Assembly: GCA_030625085.1 (NCBI GenBank)
Contig: DAOURK010000003.1
Coordinates: 1-64,000 of the forward strand
Origin: Pseudomonadota bacterium
GTDB taxonomy: Bacteria; SZUA-182; DTGQ01
Reading direction: 5' to 3'
Length of the DNA stretch: 64,000 bases
Positions 1-9,853 of the stretch are shown here, in pieces. The position numbers and the translations under genes were made by a program. The notes beneath the pieces were generated by a model. That model did not search any database, had not been told where the DNA came from, and saw only the letters and a program-made list of their open reading frames with translations. Position 1 is the first letter of the stretch. The number at the start of each line of letters is the position of its first letter.

Positions 1-367
1 AACCACCAATTTTGTTGCCATAGTCGGAAACCAAAGGATTTTTGGAAGGGACTGTGATAGAGAAGGCTGGCACATGCATCCATTTCACGATCCGGATTCT
101 CATACTTTTACTCCAAAAGGAATAAAAGAGATGTCCCTAACCCACAAACCACGCAGTAAGGGGTTAAATATATAGAATATCTTAATTTTGTAGTAAGAGC
201 ATAAGGAGAAACCGAATAAAAACCAAACCCTAACCAAAGGAGATTTCCTTATGCTCCATTTAAAGATAAAGGATTTATCTTGGCTTTTCCAGCCCAAGCA
301 TCATCGGCTTTGCCCAACAGTGCATCTTGCGCGATCTGGGGCACAGTATATCTCTCCAATAAATCGG

Positions 368-407
368 TATTTACCGAAAATGCTGGTTTTGGCATTTTCG
401 GTAAATA
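368..407. repeat. Perfect 16-bp inverted repeat with 8-nt loop
   Basis: TATTTACCGAAAATGC-tggttttg-GCATTTTCGGTAAATA. Confidence 0.8.
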
Positions 408-464
408 GGCTGCTTGGGAATGCCCAACCTCCGCGTAAATCACTATTAAGCGGATTTGCCAATC

Positions 465-985
465 CTAAAGAGTTACGAAAGGTGGGTCAAGATGTATATC
501 ATGCCTTGAGGAGGGGGAAAGTTTTCTGTCCTGCTCAGCCATTTTTTGGGCTAATCGATAAGCTTGCTCTTGTTTGTTCTGGGGGAGTTTGGCCAACTCT
601 CCGGCAGAAACATAATCCAATTTTATGACTCGAGGCATAAGTGTAGTATTTAAATTTTTGGATATGTATATAATGGCTAATCCAGGATCGGTCTTTGCCA
701 AAGTAGCCGGCTGCTTTTTGTTGCGACCAGCCCTTTTCTTCTACGAGAAGTTTTATTCTGCCGGCCAGCGCTGATACTGAGAGTCTTTTGCCGTGCATGG
801 TATTGAGTTTGGCCGCCAGGGCCAGGGTCTCGTCCCAATCGATATCCTTTATTTCTGCCTCGATCTCCATGTCCCCTCGCCTTTTGGTTGCTTCCAGGCG
901 GTGAACGTATTACTGGATGGTTCCTTTTTTGGCTGCAAGGAAGATATTCTGGCCTTTGGCAATCCCGGCAGTGGAAAGGCGCACT
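465..985 (-). pseudogene. Decayed ParB/HTH-like DNA-binding protein
   Basis: Two overlapping minus-strand frames read as one protein: ...LNTMHGKRLSVSALAGRIKLLVEEKGWSQQKAAGYFGKDRSWISHYI (535..870), continued in another frame by NTTLMPRVIKLDYVSAGELAKLPQNKQEQAYRLAQKMAEQD (465..701). Upstream of 870 the frame reads LAAKKGTIQ*YVHRLEATKRRGD, with an in-frame stop. Confidence 0.55.
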
Positions 986-1716
986 AGTTATGTGCAATTG
1001 GACAGGAGTTGGTCTATACAGACCACAGAGTCTACTTCAGTGATTGCAGCCTTTTGGGAGAGCATTTTCAAGGGCTCAATGACAACACCTCCATAAACAT
1101 AGATTACGGTTATTATAATTGAAGCGGGGTATCCCCCAAAAATCGACCTTCGTCGACTATTGCCTGCGCTAAAAGAGTAACAAAGAGTATTTAATTTTGT
1201 TTATTATTGTTTTATATAGAGATGCCAACCGGAAAAATTTGCACTAAATTGTAGCTTCTATTAATAATTTATTAACCTATTACCCCTACATTTTAATTTT
1301 AAATTCTGTCGAACTTACTTTAATATAAACTATTTCAGATAATATTATCTTTAAAAATCAATATGGCACAGTAATTGCTAAGCTTATAACTCATAGTCAC
1401 CTGATTTCTGACAACCAAATCTCTGAGTGCAAGTGTGCGGGATCCGGAATCCACGTTGTTCCTCCAAAGATTGATGACCATTAATCCCAACATTTTGAAA
1501 AATATAAAGCATATTCAAAAATCATATAATTGGAATAAGATGTATTATTGCCCATTTAGAATAAATTTCTGCAAATAGCTATTATTTTTTTGGAAGACTA
1601 TAAATATCCGCCCGGAAACACCAAGTTCAAAGGTAATTGAATCCTAATGGCAAATGGCAATTGATAAATATTAAAGATATTTTCTCAATCAGGAAGGGCG
1701 GTTTGGGGAAAAGATA

Positions 1717-2724
1717 ATGCCCGATACCCGTAAAGCTTTTTGTGACGATTCTTCAGGCTTCTGGCTCGACCGGCCCACGTTTATCACTGGGGCCACCGGC
1801 CTGTTGGGGGGCTGGCTTGTAAAGCGCCTTTTAGATGCCGGCGCTGATGTAATCTGTTTAATAAGGGATTGGGTACCGCAGTGTGAGCTTATCCATAACA
1901 AATTGATAGAAAAGGTTAAAGTCATCCGGGGGGATGTGCGTGATCAATCATTGATTGAAAGGATATTAGGGGAATATGAGATTGAGACCGTCTTTCATCT
2001 TGCAGCCCAAACTATTGTCACTATCGCTAATCGCAACCCGATATCCACCTTTGAAAGTAATATCCGGGGGACATGGGCCCTTTTAGAGGCTTGCCGCCAT
2101 AGCTCAACTGTTAAACAAGTTATTATCGCCTCCTCGGACAAGGCTTATGGTGACCAGGGCAATCTCCCCTATAATGAGAAAATGCCTTTGCAGGGGCAGC
2201 ATCCCTATGATGTGAGCAAATCTTGTGCAGATTTGCTTGCCCATAGCTATGCAAAAACTTATGGTCTACCTATAGCCATTACACGATGCGGCAACTTTTA
2301 TGGAGGTGGCGATCTGAACTGGAACCGTATTATTCCCGGCACAATCCGATCTGTTCTGCGTGATCAATGCCCTGTCATTCGATCAAATGGAAGTAATGTG
2401 CGAGATTATTTTTATGTTGAGGATGGAGTGGCGGCATACATGCTGCTGGCTGAGTGCCTTTCAATTCGGCAAGGGTTGTGCGGTGAGGCGTTTAACTTTT
2501 CTAACGAGTTACAAATAACCGTTTTCGAACTGGTGGAAAGAGTTTTAAAATTAATGGGATCTAATTTAAAACCAAAAATTAAAAATGAAGCCGCCAATGA
2601 AATCCGTCATCAATGCCTCAGTTCAGCAAAAGCTCGTGATTTGCTGGGATGGAAACCTCTTTTCGATCTTGACCATGGTTTAGAAAAGACAATTTCTTGG
2701 TATAAGGAGTTTTTGGGCTTATGA
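1717..2724 (+). CDS. rfbG: NAD-dependent epimerase/dehydratase, CDP-glucose 4,6-dehydratase-like
   Basis: Rossmann motif [15 protein letters not shown] (YxxxK), and position next to rfbH- and rfbF-like genes. Confidence 0.8.
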   Translation: MPDTRKAFCDDSSGFWLDRPTFITGATGLLGGWLVKRLLDAGADVICLIRDWVPQCELIHNKLIEKVKVIRGDVRDQSLIERILGEYEIETVFHLAAQTIVTIANRNPISTFESNIRGTWALLEACRHSSTVKQVIIASSDKAYGDQGNLPYNEKMPLQGQHPYDVSKSCADLLAHSYAKTYGLPIAITRCGNFYGGGDLNWNRIIPGTIRSVLRDQCPVIRSNGSNVRDYFYVEDGVAAYMLLAECLSIRQGLCGEAFNFSNELQITVFELVERVLKLMGSNLKPKIKNEAANEIRHQCLSSAKARDLLGWKPLFDLDHGLEKTISWYKEFLGL

Positions 2725-4094
2725 ACACTAAGGCTAAAGGGCTTCGTACGCAAATTCTGGATTTAGTTGCCAAGTATTATGAATTAAATTTCACCCCTGA
2801 CGATTTTATTCCCGGAAAGACCAATGTGCCGATTTCCGGACGAGTTTTTGATGCCGCAGAACTCCAATATTTGGTCGACTCCTCATTAGACTTCTGGTTG
2901 ACCACCGGCCGTTTTGCCAATCAGTTTGAGAAAAAATTCAGCCGGCTATTTGGGCTCCGACATGCGATTTTGACCAATTCAGGCTCCTCTGCAAATCTGC
3001 TTGCTTTATCTTGTTTGACCTCTCCATCTCTTGGGGAAAAAAGATTGCTCCCGGGTGATGAAATAATTACAGTAGCCGCAGGATTTCCCACCACCATAAA
3101 TCCAATAATTCAAAACCGGCTTACACCTGTTTTTGTAGACATTACGCTCCCAACTTACAATATTGATGTTAGTCAATTGGAATCAGCGCTCAGTAAACGG
3201 ACACGGGCAGTAATATTGGCCCATACCTTGGGTAATCCCTTTGATTTATCATCTGTTATGGATTTTGCCAGGCAACATAACCTATGGATGATTGAAGATT
3301 GCTGTGATGCCCTTGGCTCGACTTACCGGGGCCGCCAGGTAGGCGCCTTTGGCGACCTGGCCACAATGAGTTTTTACCCGGCCCATCATATAACAATGGG
3401 AGAAGGGGGTTGTGTTCTTACGAATCAAACTTTTCTAAAGAAACTTGTAACATCCTTCCGTGATTGGGGAAGAGATTGCTGGTGTGAAACAGGGGAAGAT
3501 AATACTTGCGGCTGTCGATTTGATTGGCAACTGGGATCTTTGCCTTATGGATATGATCATAAATATACTTACTCACACATAGGCTACAACTTAAAAATAA
3601 CAGACATGCAAGCTGCTGTTGGATTGGCTCAATTAACTAAATTGCCTCATTTTATAAAAGCCAGAAAGCAAAATTTTACTCTTCTTTATAAAGGGCTGAA
3701 AGATTTAGAAGAATTTTTCATCATGCCCCAGGCAACACCGGGGTCAGATCCAAGCTGGTTTGGCTTTCCCTTAGCTTTACGCCCCGGGACATCACTTACA
3801 CGAGATCAAGTAATCCGTTTTCTTGAAGCCCACAAGATCAGCACTCGCCCTCTCTTTGGCGGCAATTTGATTCGTCAACCAGCCTATCAAAATATTTGTT
3901 GCCGAATTGTAGGAGATTTAAGATATTCTGATTTTGTGGCAAATCATGCTTTTTGGGTCGGCGTGTACCCGGGACTATCTATAGACCAAATAAATTATGT
4001 GATTGAAATCTTTCATGAACTGATTAAAACCAAAAAAGATTCACAAAAATTACAACCCTTAGAATTAGGGGGATTAAAAGGAGCGAGGTTATGA
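2721..4094 (+). CDS. rfbH: CDP-6-deoxy-4-ketohexose 3-dehydrase (E1/RfbH), DegT/DnrJ family
   Basis: DegT fold with [14 protein letters not shown] (His replacing the PLP lysine, as in E1-type dehydrases) and a Cys-rich segment [14 protein letters not shown] consistent with the E1 Fe-S site. Confidence 0.88.
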   Translation: MNTKAKGLRTQILDLVAKYYELNFTPDDFIPGKTNVPISGRVFDAAELQYLVDSSLDFWLTTGRFANQFEKKFSRLFGLRHAILTNSGSSANLLALSCLTSPSLGEKRLLPGDEIITVAAGFPTTINPIIQNRLTPVFVDITLPTYNIDVSQLESALSKRTRAVILAHTLGNPFDLSSVMDFARQHNLWMIEDCCDALGSTYRGRQVGAFGDLATMSFYPAHHITMGEGGCVLTNQTFLKKLVTSFRDWGRDCWCETGEDNTCGCRFDWQLGSLPYGYDHKYTYSHIGYNLKITDMQAAVGLAQLTKLPHFIKARKQNFTLLYKGLKDLEEFFIMPQATPGSDPSWFGFPLALRPGTSLTRDQVIRFLEAHKISTRPLFGGNLIRQPAYQNICCRIVGDLRYSDFVANHAFWVGVYPGLSIDQINYVIEIFHELIKTKKDSQKLQPLELGGLKGARL

Positions 4095-4885
4095 ATAAAG
4101 ATGTCCCTGTGGTGATTTTCTGCGGGGGGGCCGGGACACGGCTTCGCGAAGAGACCGAGTTCAAACCCAAGCCTATGGTTACGATTGGTAATCGACCAAT
4201 TTTGTGGCACATAATGAAAATCTATGCTCATTACGGTTTTAAAAAATTCATTCTTTGCTTGGGATACAAACGTGAAATGATCAAAGAGTACTTTTATCAT
4301 TATGAGATTGTGCATAATGACGTGATCATTACTTTAGGTCGCAACAGTAATTTTCAAATCTTCAATGGCCATGATGAAGAGGATTGGCAGATAATCTTAA
4401 GCGATACCGGCGACAATGCTTATAAAGGCGCTCGATTAAAACGAATTCAAAAATACATCGGAAGTGATGAGTTAATGGTTACCTATGGTGATGGAGTAAC
4501 GGACATAGATATTAATAATCTTTTAACATTCCATAGGGCACATGGGAAAATCGCCACAGTTACCGGAGTGCGTCCTAAATTTTTAAGATTTGCTGAGCTT
4601 GAGACTCGAAGCGACCATGTAACCAAATTTACTGAAAAACCGCAAAATAATGGAAACTATATAAACGGCGGGTTTTTCGTATTTAAACGAAAAATTTTTG
4701 ATTACTTAGAAGATAGAGATAACTGTGACCTAGAAGTTGGCACCCTAGAAGAAATCTCTAAGGCGGGTGAATTGATGATATATAAACATGACAAATTCTG
4801 GGCTTGCATGGATACCTTAAGAGATGTTGAGTATCTAAATAATCTTTGGAATAGTCGTCAGGCAGCCTGGAAAATTTGGCAGTAA
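4091..4885 (+). CDS. rfbF: Glucose-1-phosphate cytidylyltransferase
   Basis: N-terminal [39 protein letters not shown]; overlaps rfbH by 4 bp. Confidence 0.9.
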   Translation: MNKDVPVVIFCGGAGTRLREETEFKPKPMVTIGNRPILWHIMKIYAHYGFKKFILCLGYKREMIKEYFYHYEIVHNDVIITLGRNSNFQIFNGHDEEDWQIILSDTGDNAYKGARLKRIQKYIGSDELMVTYGDGVTDIDINNLLTFHRAHGKIATVTGVRPKFLRFAELETRSDHVTKFTEKPQNNGNYINGGFFVFKRKIFDYLEDRDNCDLEVGTLEEISKAGELMIYKHDKFWACMDTLRDVEYLNNLWNSRQAAWKIWQ

Positions 4886-6432
4886 TTCTTCAGGCAAAGG
4901 ACTATCAAATGGAAGAAAAAAATAGCGCCTTTAAGAAACTTTTTATTATGGAAATGGCTAATAACCATATGGGGAGCGTTGAGCATGGATTAAAAATTAT
5001 TAGAGACTTCCATAGGGTTTGTAAAAATTTTGACTTTCAATTCGGCTTCAAACTTCAGTACAGGAATTTGGATACATTTATCCATCCGGATTTTCAGGGA
5101 AGGCAAGATATAAAATTTATTAAACGTTTTTCAGAGACCAGATTGAAGGCGGATGAATTCAGAATATTAAAGGATGAGATAAAAAAGCTCGGCTTTATCT
5201 CGATTTGTACCCCATTTAATGAAAAGTCAGTTGATTTAATTGAAAAACATGATTTTGATATTATCAAGGTGGCCAGTTGCTCCTTCACCGATTGGCCCTT
5301 GCTGGAAAGAATAGCCTTAACTGACAAGCGTATTATAGCCTCAACAGCCAGCGCATCCATAGAGAACATAGATAAAGTGGTGATGTTTTTGGAGCACAGA
5401 GGTAAACAGTTTTGTTTAATGCATTGTGTGGCTGAATATCCAACCAAGAAAAGTAATCTACAGTTAAATCAAATCGATTTACTCAAAAAGAAATATCCCA
5501 CTATCGGGATAGGATTTTCCACTCATGAAAGCCCGGATGATCTTGATATTATAAAAGCAGCCATAGCAAAAGGGGCACAAGTTTTTGAAAAACATGTAGG
5601 AGTAGGTGATACATTAAATGCCTATTCAGCTACACCTGAGCAATTTCAAGAATGGCTAAATTCAGCTAAAGAAGCTTTTGATATGTGTGGAACCGTCGGG
5701 GACAGACCAAAGCCTTCTGAAATGGAAAAAGAAAGTCTTAGAGCTTTAAGCAGGGCGGTATTTGCTAAAAAGCCTATAATGAAGAAGGAAAGATTAGACC
5801 TGTCAAATCTTTTTTTTGCCATCCCCGGTGTGGAAGGGCAGATTTTAGCCGGCGATATATCCAAGTACACCGAATTTACTGCTACAGTCAATATTGAAAC
5901 AAATAACCCAATAATGTCACACGATGTCTTGCGAAGAGATATTCGGTCACAAGTTGTCGGTATTATAAAGGAAGTTAAGGATTTACTCCTTTCCAGTCGA
6001 CTGGCTATTCCGAATAAACTGGATTTTGAGTTATCTCATCATTATGGCATTGATAACTTTCATAAATTTGGAGCAACTATCCTTAATTGCATAAATAGAG
6101 AATACTGTAAAAAATTGATTATCCTGGTTCCCGGCCAAAGTCATCCTACCCACTTTCACAAATTAAAGGAAGAAACCTTCCATGTTCTGTTTGGTGATCT
6201 CAATTTAGAATTGAATGGAACGGCGGGAGAATATAATCCCGGTAATTTTATCACTATAGAGAGAGGAACAAAACATTCTTTTGGAACAAGGAGCGGTGTT
6301 GTTTTTGAAGAAATATCAACTACACATTATAAAAGCGATTCTTATTATGATGACCCTAAAATAGAGGAAAATAAAAAAAGGAAAACCGAATTAACCTATT
6401 GGTCAGACTGGTTGGAGGCGGGAATAAGATAG
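4876..6432 (+). CDS. NeuB-family sialic/nonulosonic acid synthase with C-terminal cupin domain
   Basis: NeuB-like N-terminal part (MEMANNHMGSVEHGLKII; GIGFSTHESPDDLDIIKAAIAKGAQVFEKHV), SAF-like region, then cupin PGQSHPTHFHKLKEETFHVLFGDLNLELNG...RGTKHSFGT. Confidence 0.82.
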   Translation: MAVILQAKDYQMEEKNSAFKKLFIMEMANNHMGSVEHGLKIIRDFHRVCKNFDFQFGFKLQYRNLDTFIHPDFQGRQDIKFIKRFSETRLKADEFRILKDEIKKLGFISICTPFNEKSVDLIEKHDFDIIKVASCSFTDWPLLERIALTDKRIIASTASASIENIDKVVMFLEHRGKQFCLMHCVAEYPTKKSNLQLNQIDLLKKKYPTIGIGFSTHESPDDLDIIKAAIAKGAQVFEKHVGVGDTLNAYSATPEQFQEWLNSAKEAFDMCGTVGDRPKPSEMEKESLRALSRAVFAKKPIMKKERLDLSNLFFAIPGVEGQILAGDISKYTEFTATVNIETNNPIMSHDVLRRDIRSQVVGIIKEVKDLLLSSRLAIPNKLDFELSHHYGIDNFHKFGATILNCINREYCKKLIILVPGQSHPTHFHKLKEETFHVLFGDLNLELNGTAGEYNPGNFITIERGTKHSFGTRSGVVFEEISTTHYKSDSYYDDPKIEENKKRKTELTYWSDWLEAGIR

Positions 6433-7008
6433 ATGATAACCATTGCCTGGGATGTGGATGATGTTCTTAATGACCTTATGCGTCTTTGGTTCGTGCGGGA
6501 ATGGTTGCCTTATAATAGAGACTCTTCACTTACCTGTGAAGATATTGTTGAAAATCCTCCTCATCAATTACTTGGCCTGAGCGAGGTTGAATATCTCAGC
6601 TCATTAGATAATTTTCGCCTTTCTAAAGTTGCTCAACAGATGCAGCCGGTACCTGAGGTGTTTTCCTGGTTTAAAGAATATGGCGGGCGCTTCAGGCATA
6701 TTGCTCTTACAGCGAGATCCCTTCAAACTGTTCCTACTGCCTCAAGTTGGGTTTTTCAATACTTTGGGTGCTGGATAAGATCATTTCATTTTATTCCAGC
6801 CAAGCGTAAAGGCCAGTCTATTCCCGAATATGATCAGACTAAAGGTGATTTTCTCCGTTGGTTTGGAAAAGTTGATATCTTAATTGATGACAGCGATTTG
6901 AACATCAACTTAGCCAAGGCTGAAGGGATAAAGGGTATTTTGATGCCCCGCCCTTGGAACGGGGAAAGAAAAGTGCCCATCTGTGAAATACTGAAGGAAT
7001 TGAGATAA
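6433..7008 (+). CDS. HAD-like hydrolase, 5'-nucleotidase (NT5C)-like
   Basis: DVDDVLND, ALTAR and DILIDDSDLNI motifs; starts immediately after the NeuB stop codon. Confidence 0.6.
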   Translation: MITIAWDVDDVLNDLMRLWFVREWLPYNRDSSLTCEDIVENPPHQLLGLSEVEYLSSLDNFRLSKVAQQMQPVPEVFSWFKEYGGRFRHIALTARSLQTVPTASSWVFQYFGCWIRSFHFIPAKRKGQSIPEYDQTKGDFLRWFGKVDILIDDSDLNINLAKAEGIKGILMPRPWNGERKVPICEILKELR

Positions 7009-7078
7009 TGAAAAATTATCCTGCCAATCCTGTTATCCTGTCTAAAAATTTTTATTTTGGTGATGGAGGAGTAAGGAG

Positions 7079-8884
7079 TTGATAAAGCTTTCAGATTATG
7101 TGATGAAATTTATTGCCGGCCTTGGTGTCAGGCATGTGTTTATGCTGCCTGGCGGGGGGTGCATGCATCTTATAGATTCCTTGGGGACAAACCCAAACAT
7201 TGAGTATGTATGTAACCTTCATGAACAGGCTTCTGCAATTGCAGCGGAGGCTTATGGGCAATACCATAATAAAATTGGTGTCGCCCTTGTCACCACCGGA
7301 CCCGGAGGCACAAATGCAATCACAGGAGTTGCCGGGGCATGGATCGATTCCACTCCTTGCCTGATCATTTCCGGCCAGGTAAAACGGGCCGACATGATTG
7401 CAGATCGTGGTGTAAGGCAGATGGGCGTGCAAGAGGTGGATATTGTTTCTATGGTTAAACCCATTACTAAATATGCCGTGACCATTCTTGATCCCAACTC
7501 AATAAGTTATCATTTGGAAAAAGCAATTTATTTGGCTAAAACAGGCCGCCCCGGCCCGGTTTGGATTGATATTCCTTTGGATGTCCAGGCAAGTATGATC
7601 GATGAAGAAAATATTCAAAGGTTCGACGCAGCCGAGGTGAAAATTCCTCCTGATCGAGGACCGGTTCATGAACAAATCACTGAGACCATAAGGCTCCTTA
7701 ATCAGGCTGATAGACCGGTGATCTTGGCTGGTAATGGCATCCGAATAGCTAAAGCCGAACAAGAGTTCCTCCAGCTTGTTGAATTACTGGGGGTCCCTGT
7801 CCTTACCACTTGGAAGGCCATAGATCTTTTACCAGAAGAGCATAACTACTTTTTTGGACGGCCGGGTTCAATTGGTCAACGAGGAGCAAATTTCATCCAA
7901 CAAAATTCTGATTGGCTGCTCACTATCGGGGCGAGACTTGACCTTGCCCAGACTGGGTATAACCACATGAACTTTGCCCGGGGGGCAAATAAGGTGATAG
8001 TTGATATTGATCCCGCTGAAATCAATAAAATGGAAATGCCTATCAATGTGCCGGTGTGTGCAGATGCAAAAAAATTTATTCGGGAATTTATTTACCAAAG
8101 AGAGCATATCAAAGATAAAGACCGCTTTGAATGGTTAGCACAGTGTAGAAACTGGAAAACGAAATACCCGGTTGTCCTTCAGGAATATTTGGATCAAAAG
8201 GATTATGTGAATACCTATGCCTTAATTGAAGTATTATCATATGAGATGACCAATGATGATATTTTGGTTCCGGGTAGCGCCGGGGCAAGCAGTGAAATTA
8301 CCATGCAAGCCTTTAAAGTGAAACAGGGGCAGCGCATTCTCAATAGCCCCGGCCTAGGGGCTATGGGTTTTGGATTGTCGGCGAGTATAGGCGCCTGCCT
8401 GGCCGGCAACAAAAAACGAACCATTTGTATTAATGGTGATGGCGGATTTCAGTTGAATATGCAAGAACTAGAGACGGTTAAGCGTTTGGATCTGCCTATT
8501 AAATTTTTTATCTTAAATAACCAGGGGTATGCTTCTATTCGAGCAACACAAAGAAATTATTTTAATGGAAGATACGTTGGGAGTGAGCAATCAAGCAGGT
8601 TAACATTCCCTGATATGCTGAAAATAGCTGATGCCTATGGTATCCCTTCAATTCGTATTGCTCATCAGCGAGAGCTTTTAAGCAAGGTCAGGGAGGTTTT
8701 CGCCTTACCTGGTCCGGTAATATGTGAGGTTATGGTAATACCTGACCAACCAACAGCGCCAAGGATGTCCGCTATGAAACGCGCTGATGGATCAATGGTT
8801 TCAAAACCATTGGAAGATTTATGGCCTTATTTAGATAGAGAAGAATTTAAAACAAATATGATGGTAAACCCTATAGAAGAATAA
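7079..8884 (+). CDS. ThDP-binding enzyme, acetolactate synthase-like (candidate YerE-type)
   Basis: HEQAS near the N-terminus, GDGGFQLNMQELETVKRLDLPIKFFILNNQGY ThDP motif; TTG start preceded by GGAGGAGTAAGGAG. Confidence 0.85.
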   Translation: MIKLSDYVMKFIAGLGVRHVFMLPGGGCMHLIDSLGTNPNIEYVCNLHEQASAIAAEAYGQYHNKIGVALVTTGPGGTNAITGVAGAWIDSTPCLIISGQVKRADMIADRGVRQMGVQEVDIVSMVKPITKYAVTILDPNSISYHLEKAIYLAKTGRPGPVWIDIPLDVQASMIDEENIQRFDAAEVKIPPDRGPVHEQITETIRLLNQADRPVILAGNGIRIAKAEQEFLQLVELLGVPVLTTWKAIDLLPEEHNYFFGRPGSIGQRGANFIQQNSDWLLTIGARLDLAQTGYNHMNFARGANKVIVDIDPAEINKMEMPINVPVCADAKKFIREFIYQREHIKDKDRFEWLAQCRNWKTKYPVVLQEYLDQKDYVNTYALIEVLSYEMTNDDILVPGSAGASSEITMQAFKVKQGQRILNSPGLGAMGFGLSASIGACLAGNKKRTICINGDGGFQLNMQELETVKRLDLPIKFFILNNQGYASIRATQRNYFNGRYVGSEQSSRLTFPDMLKIADAYGIPSIRIAHQRELLSKVREVFALPGPVICEVMVIPDQPTAPRMSAMKRADGSMVSKPLEDLWPYLDREEFKTNMMVNPIEE

Positions 8885-8893
8885 GATCGTGAA

Positions 8894-9766
8894 ATGAAAA
8901 TATTAATAACCGGGGGAAATGGGTTTATTGCCAGAAGTTTATTTGAACAACTGAATAAAGAATACAGTGTGTTTTCTCTTAATAGAAACGATCTTAACCT
9001 TTTGGATTATTTAAGGGTTTTCGATTATATCAAGAACAGCCAATTTGATGTAATAATACACACGGCTACCTATGACGCAACGCCAAAATTTTCTACCAAA
9101 AATCCATTAAAGGTCCTGGAAAATAATTTAAAAATGTTTTTTAATCTAGCCAGGTGTAAAGGTTATTTTAATAAGATGATTTATTTTGGTTCGGGTGCAG
9201 AGTTTGGCCGTGAAAATTGGATACCTAAAATGAAAGAAGATTACTTTGATCAACATGTTCCCATAGATCAATATGGTTTTTCAAAATATTTAATGACTAA
9301 ACATACGCAATTAAACAGTAATATATACAACCTTAGACTTTTCGGGGTATTTGGTAAATACGATGATTGGCGATACCGTTTTCTTCCAAATGTTTGCTGT
9401 AGAGCAGTCTTTAACCTGCCCATTATGATTAACCAAAATAATTCCTTTGATTATTTGGACATTGATGACTTAATAAAAATTGTTACATGGTTCATCAAGA
9501 ATAACCCCAAGAAGAAGGCATATAATGTCTGTACAGGTAAAGTTAATAATTTTAAAAGTTTAGCTAAAAAAGTTAGTGAAATATCATCCAAAAATTTGGA
9601 CCTTATCATTAAAACTGAAGGCCCTGGGATAGAGTACAGTGGAGACAATTCATTACTTTTGAAGGAATTAAAAAATTTTGAGTTTACTCCAATTGATGTA
9701 TCAATTAACAATTTATATGAATGGTATGATGAAAATAAACACACCATTGAAAAAGATCAATTGTAA
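8894..9766 (+). CDS. NAD-dependent epimerase/dehydratase (SDR), sugar reductase candidate
   Basis: GGNGFIA nucleotide-binding motif and YGFSKY. Confidence 0.78.
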   Translation: MKILITGGNGFIARSLFEQLNKEYSVFSLNRNDLNLLDYLRVFDYIKNSQFDVIIHTATYDATPKFSTKNPLKVLENNLKMFFNLARCKGYFNKMIYFGSGAEFGRENWIPKMKEDYFDQHVPIDQYGFSKYLMTKHTQLNSNIYNLRLFGVFGKYDDWRYRFLPNVCCRAVFNLPIMINQNNSFDYLDIDDLIKIVTWFIKNNPKKKAYNVCTGKVNNFKSLAKKVSEISSKNLDLIIKTEGPGIEYSGDNSLLLKELKNFEFTPIDVSINNLYEWYDENKHTIEKDQL

Positions 9767-9853
9767 TTGCAAATTGTAAATTTTACTCAAAATACCACCT
9801 GATTTTGAGTAGTTAGATCATTTGTAAAATTTATTTCAAAAAGGAAGAATAAA

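Noticed and set aside
251-628. 125-aa plus-strand ORF
   Set aside because: It runs antisense across the decayed ParB-like frames and the palindrome; no recognisable domain.
1680-1716. Possible JUMPStart/ops element (ggaagggcggtttgggg)
   Set aside because: Only partial resemblance to GGCGGTAGCGT; no JUMPStart context upstream.
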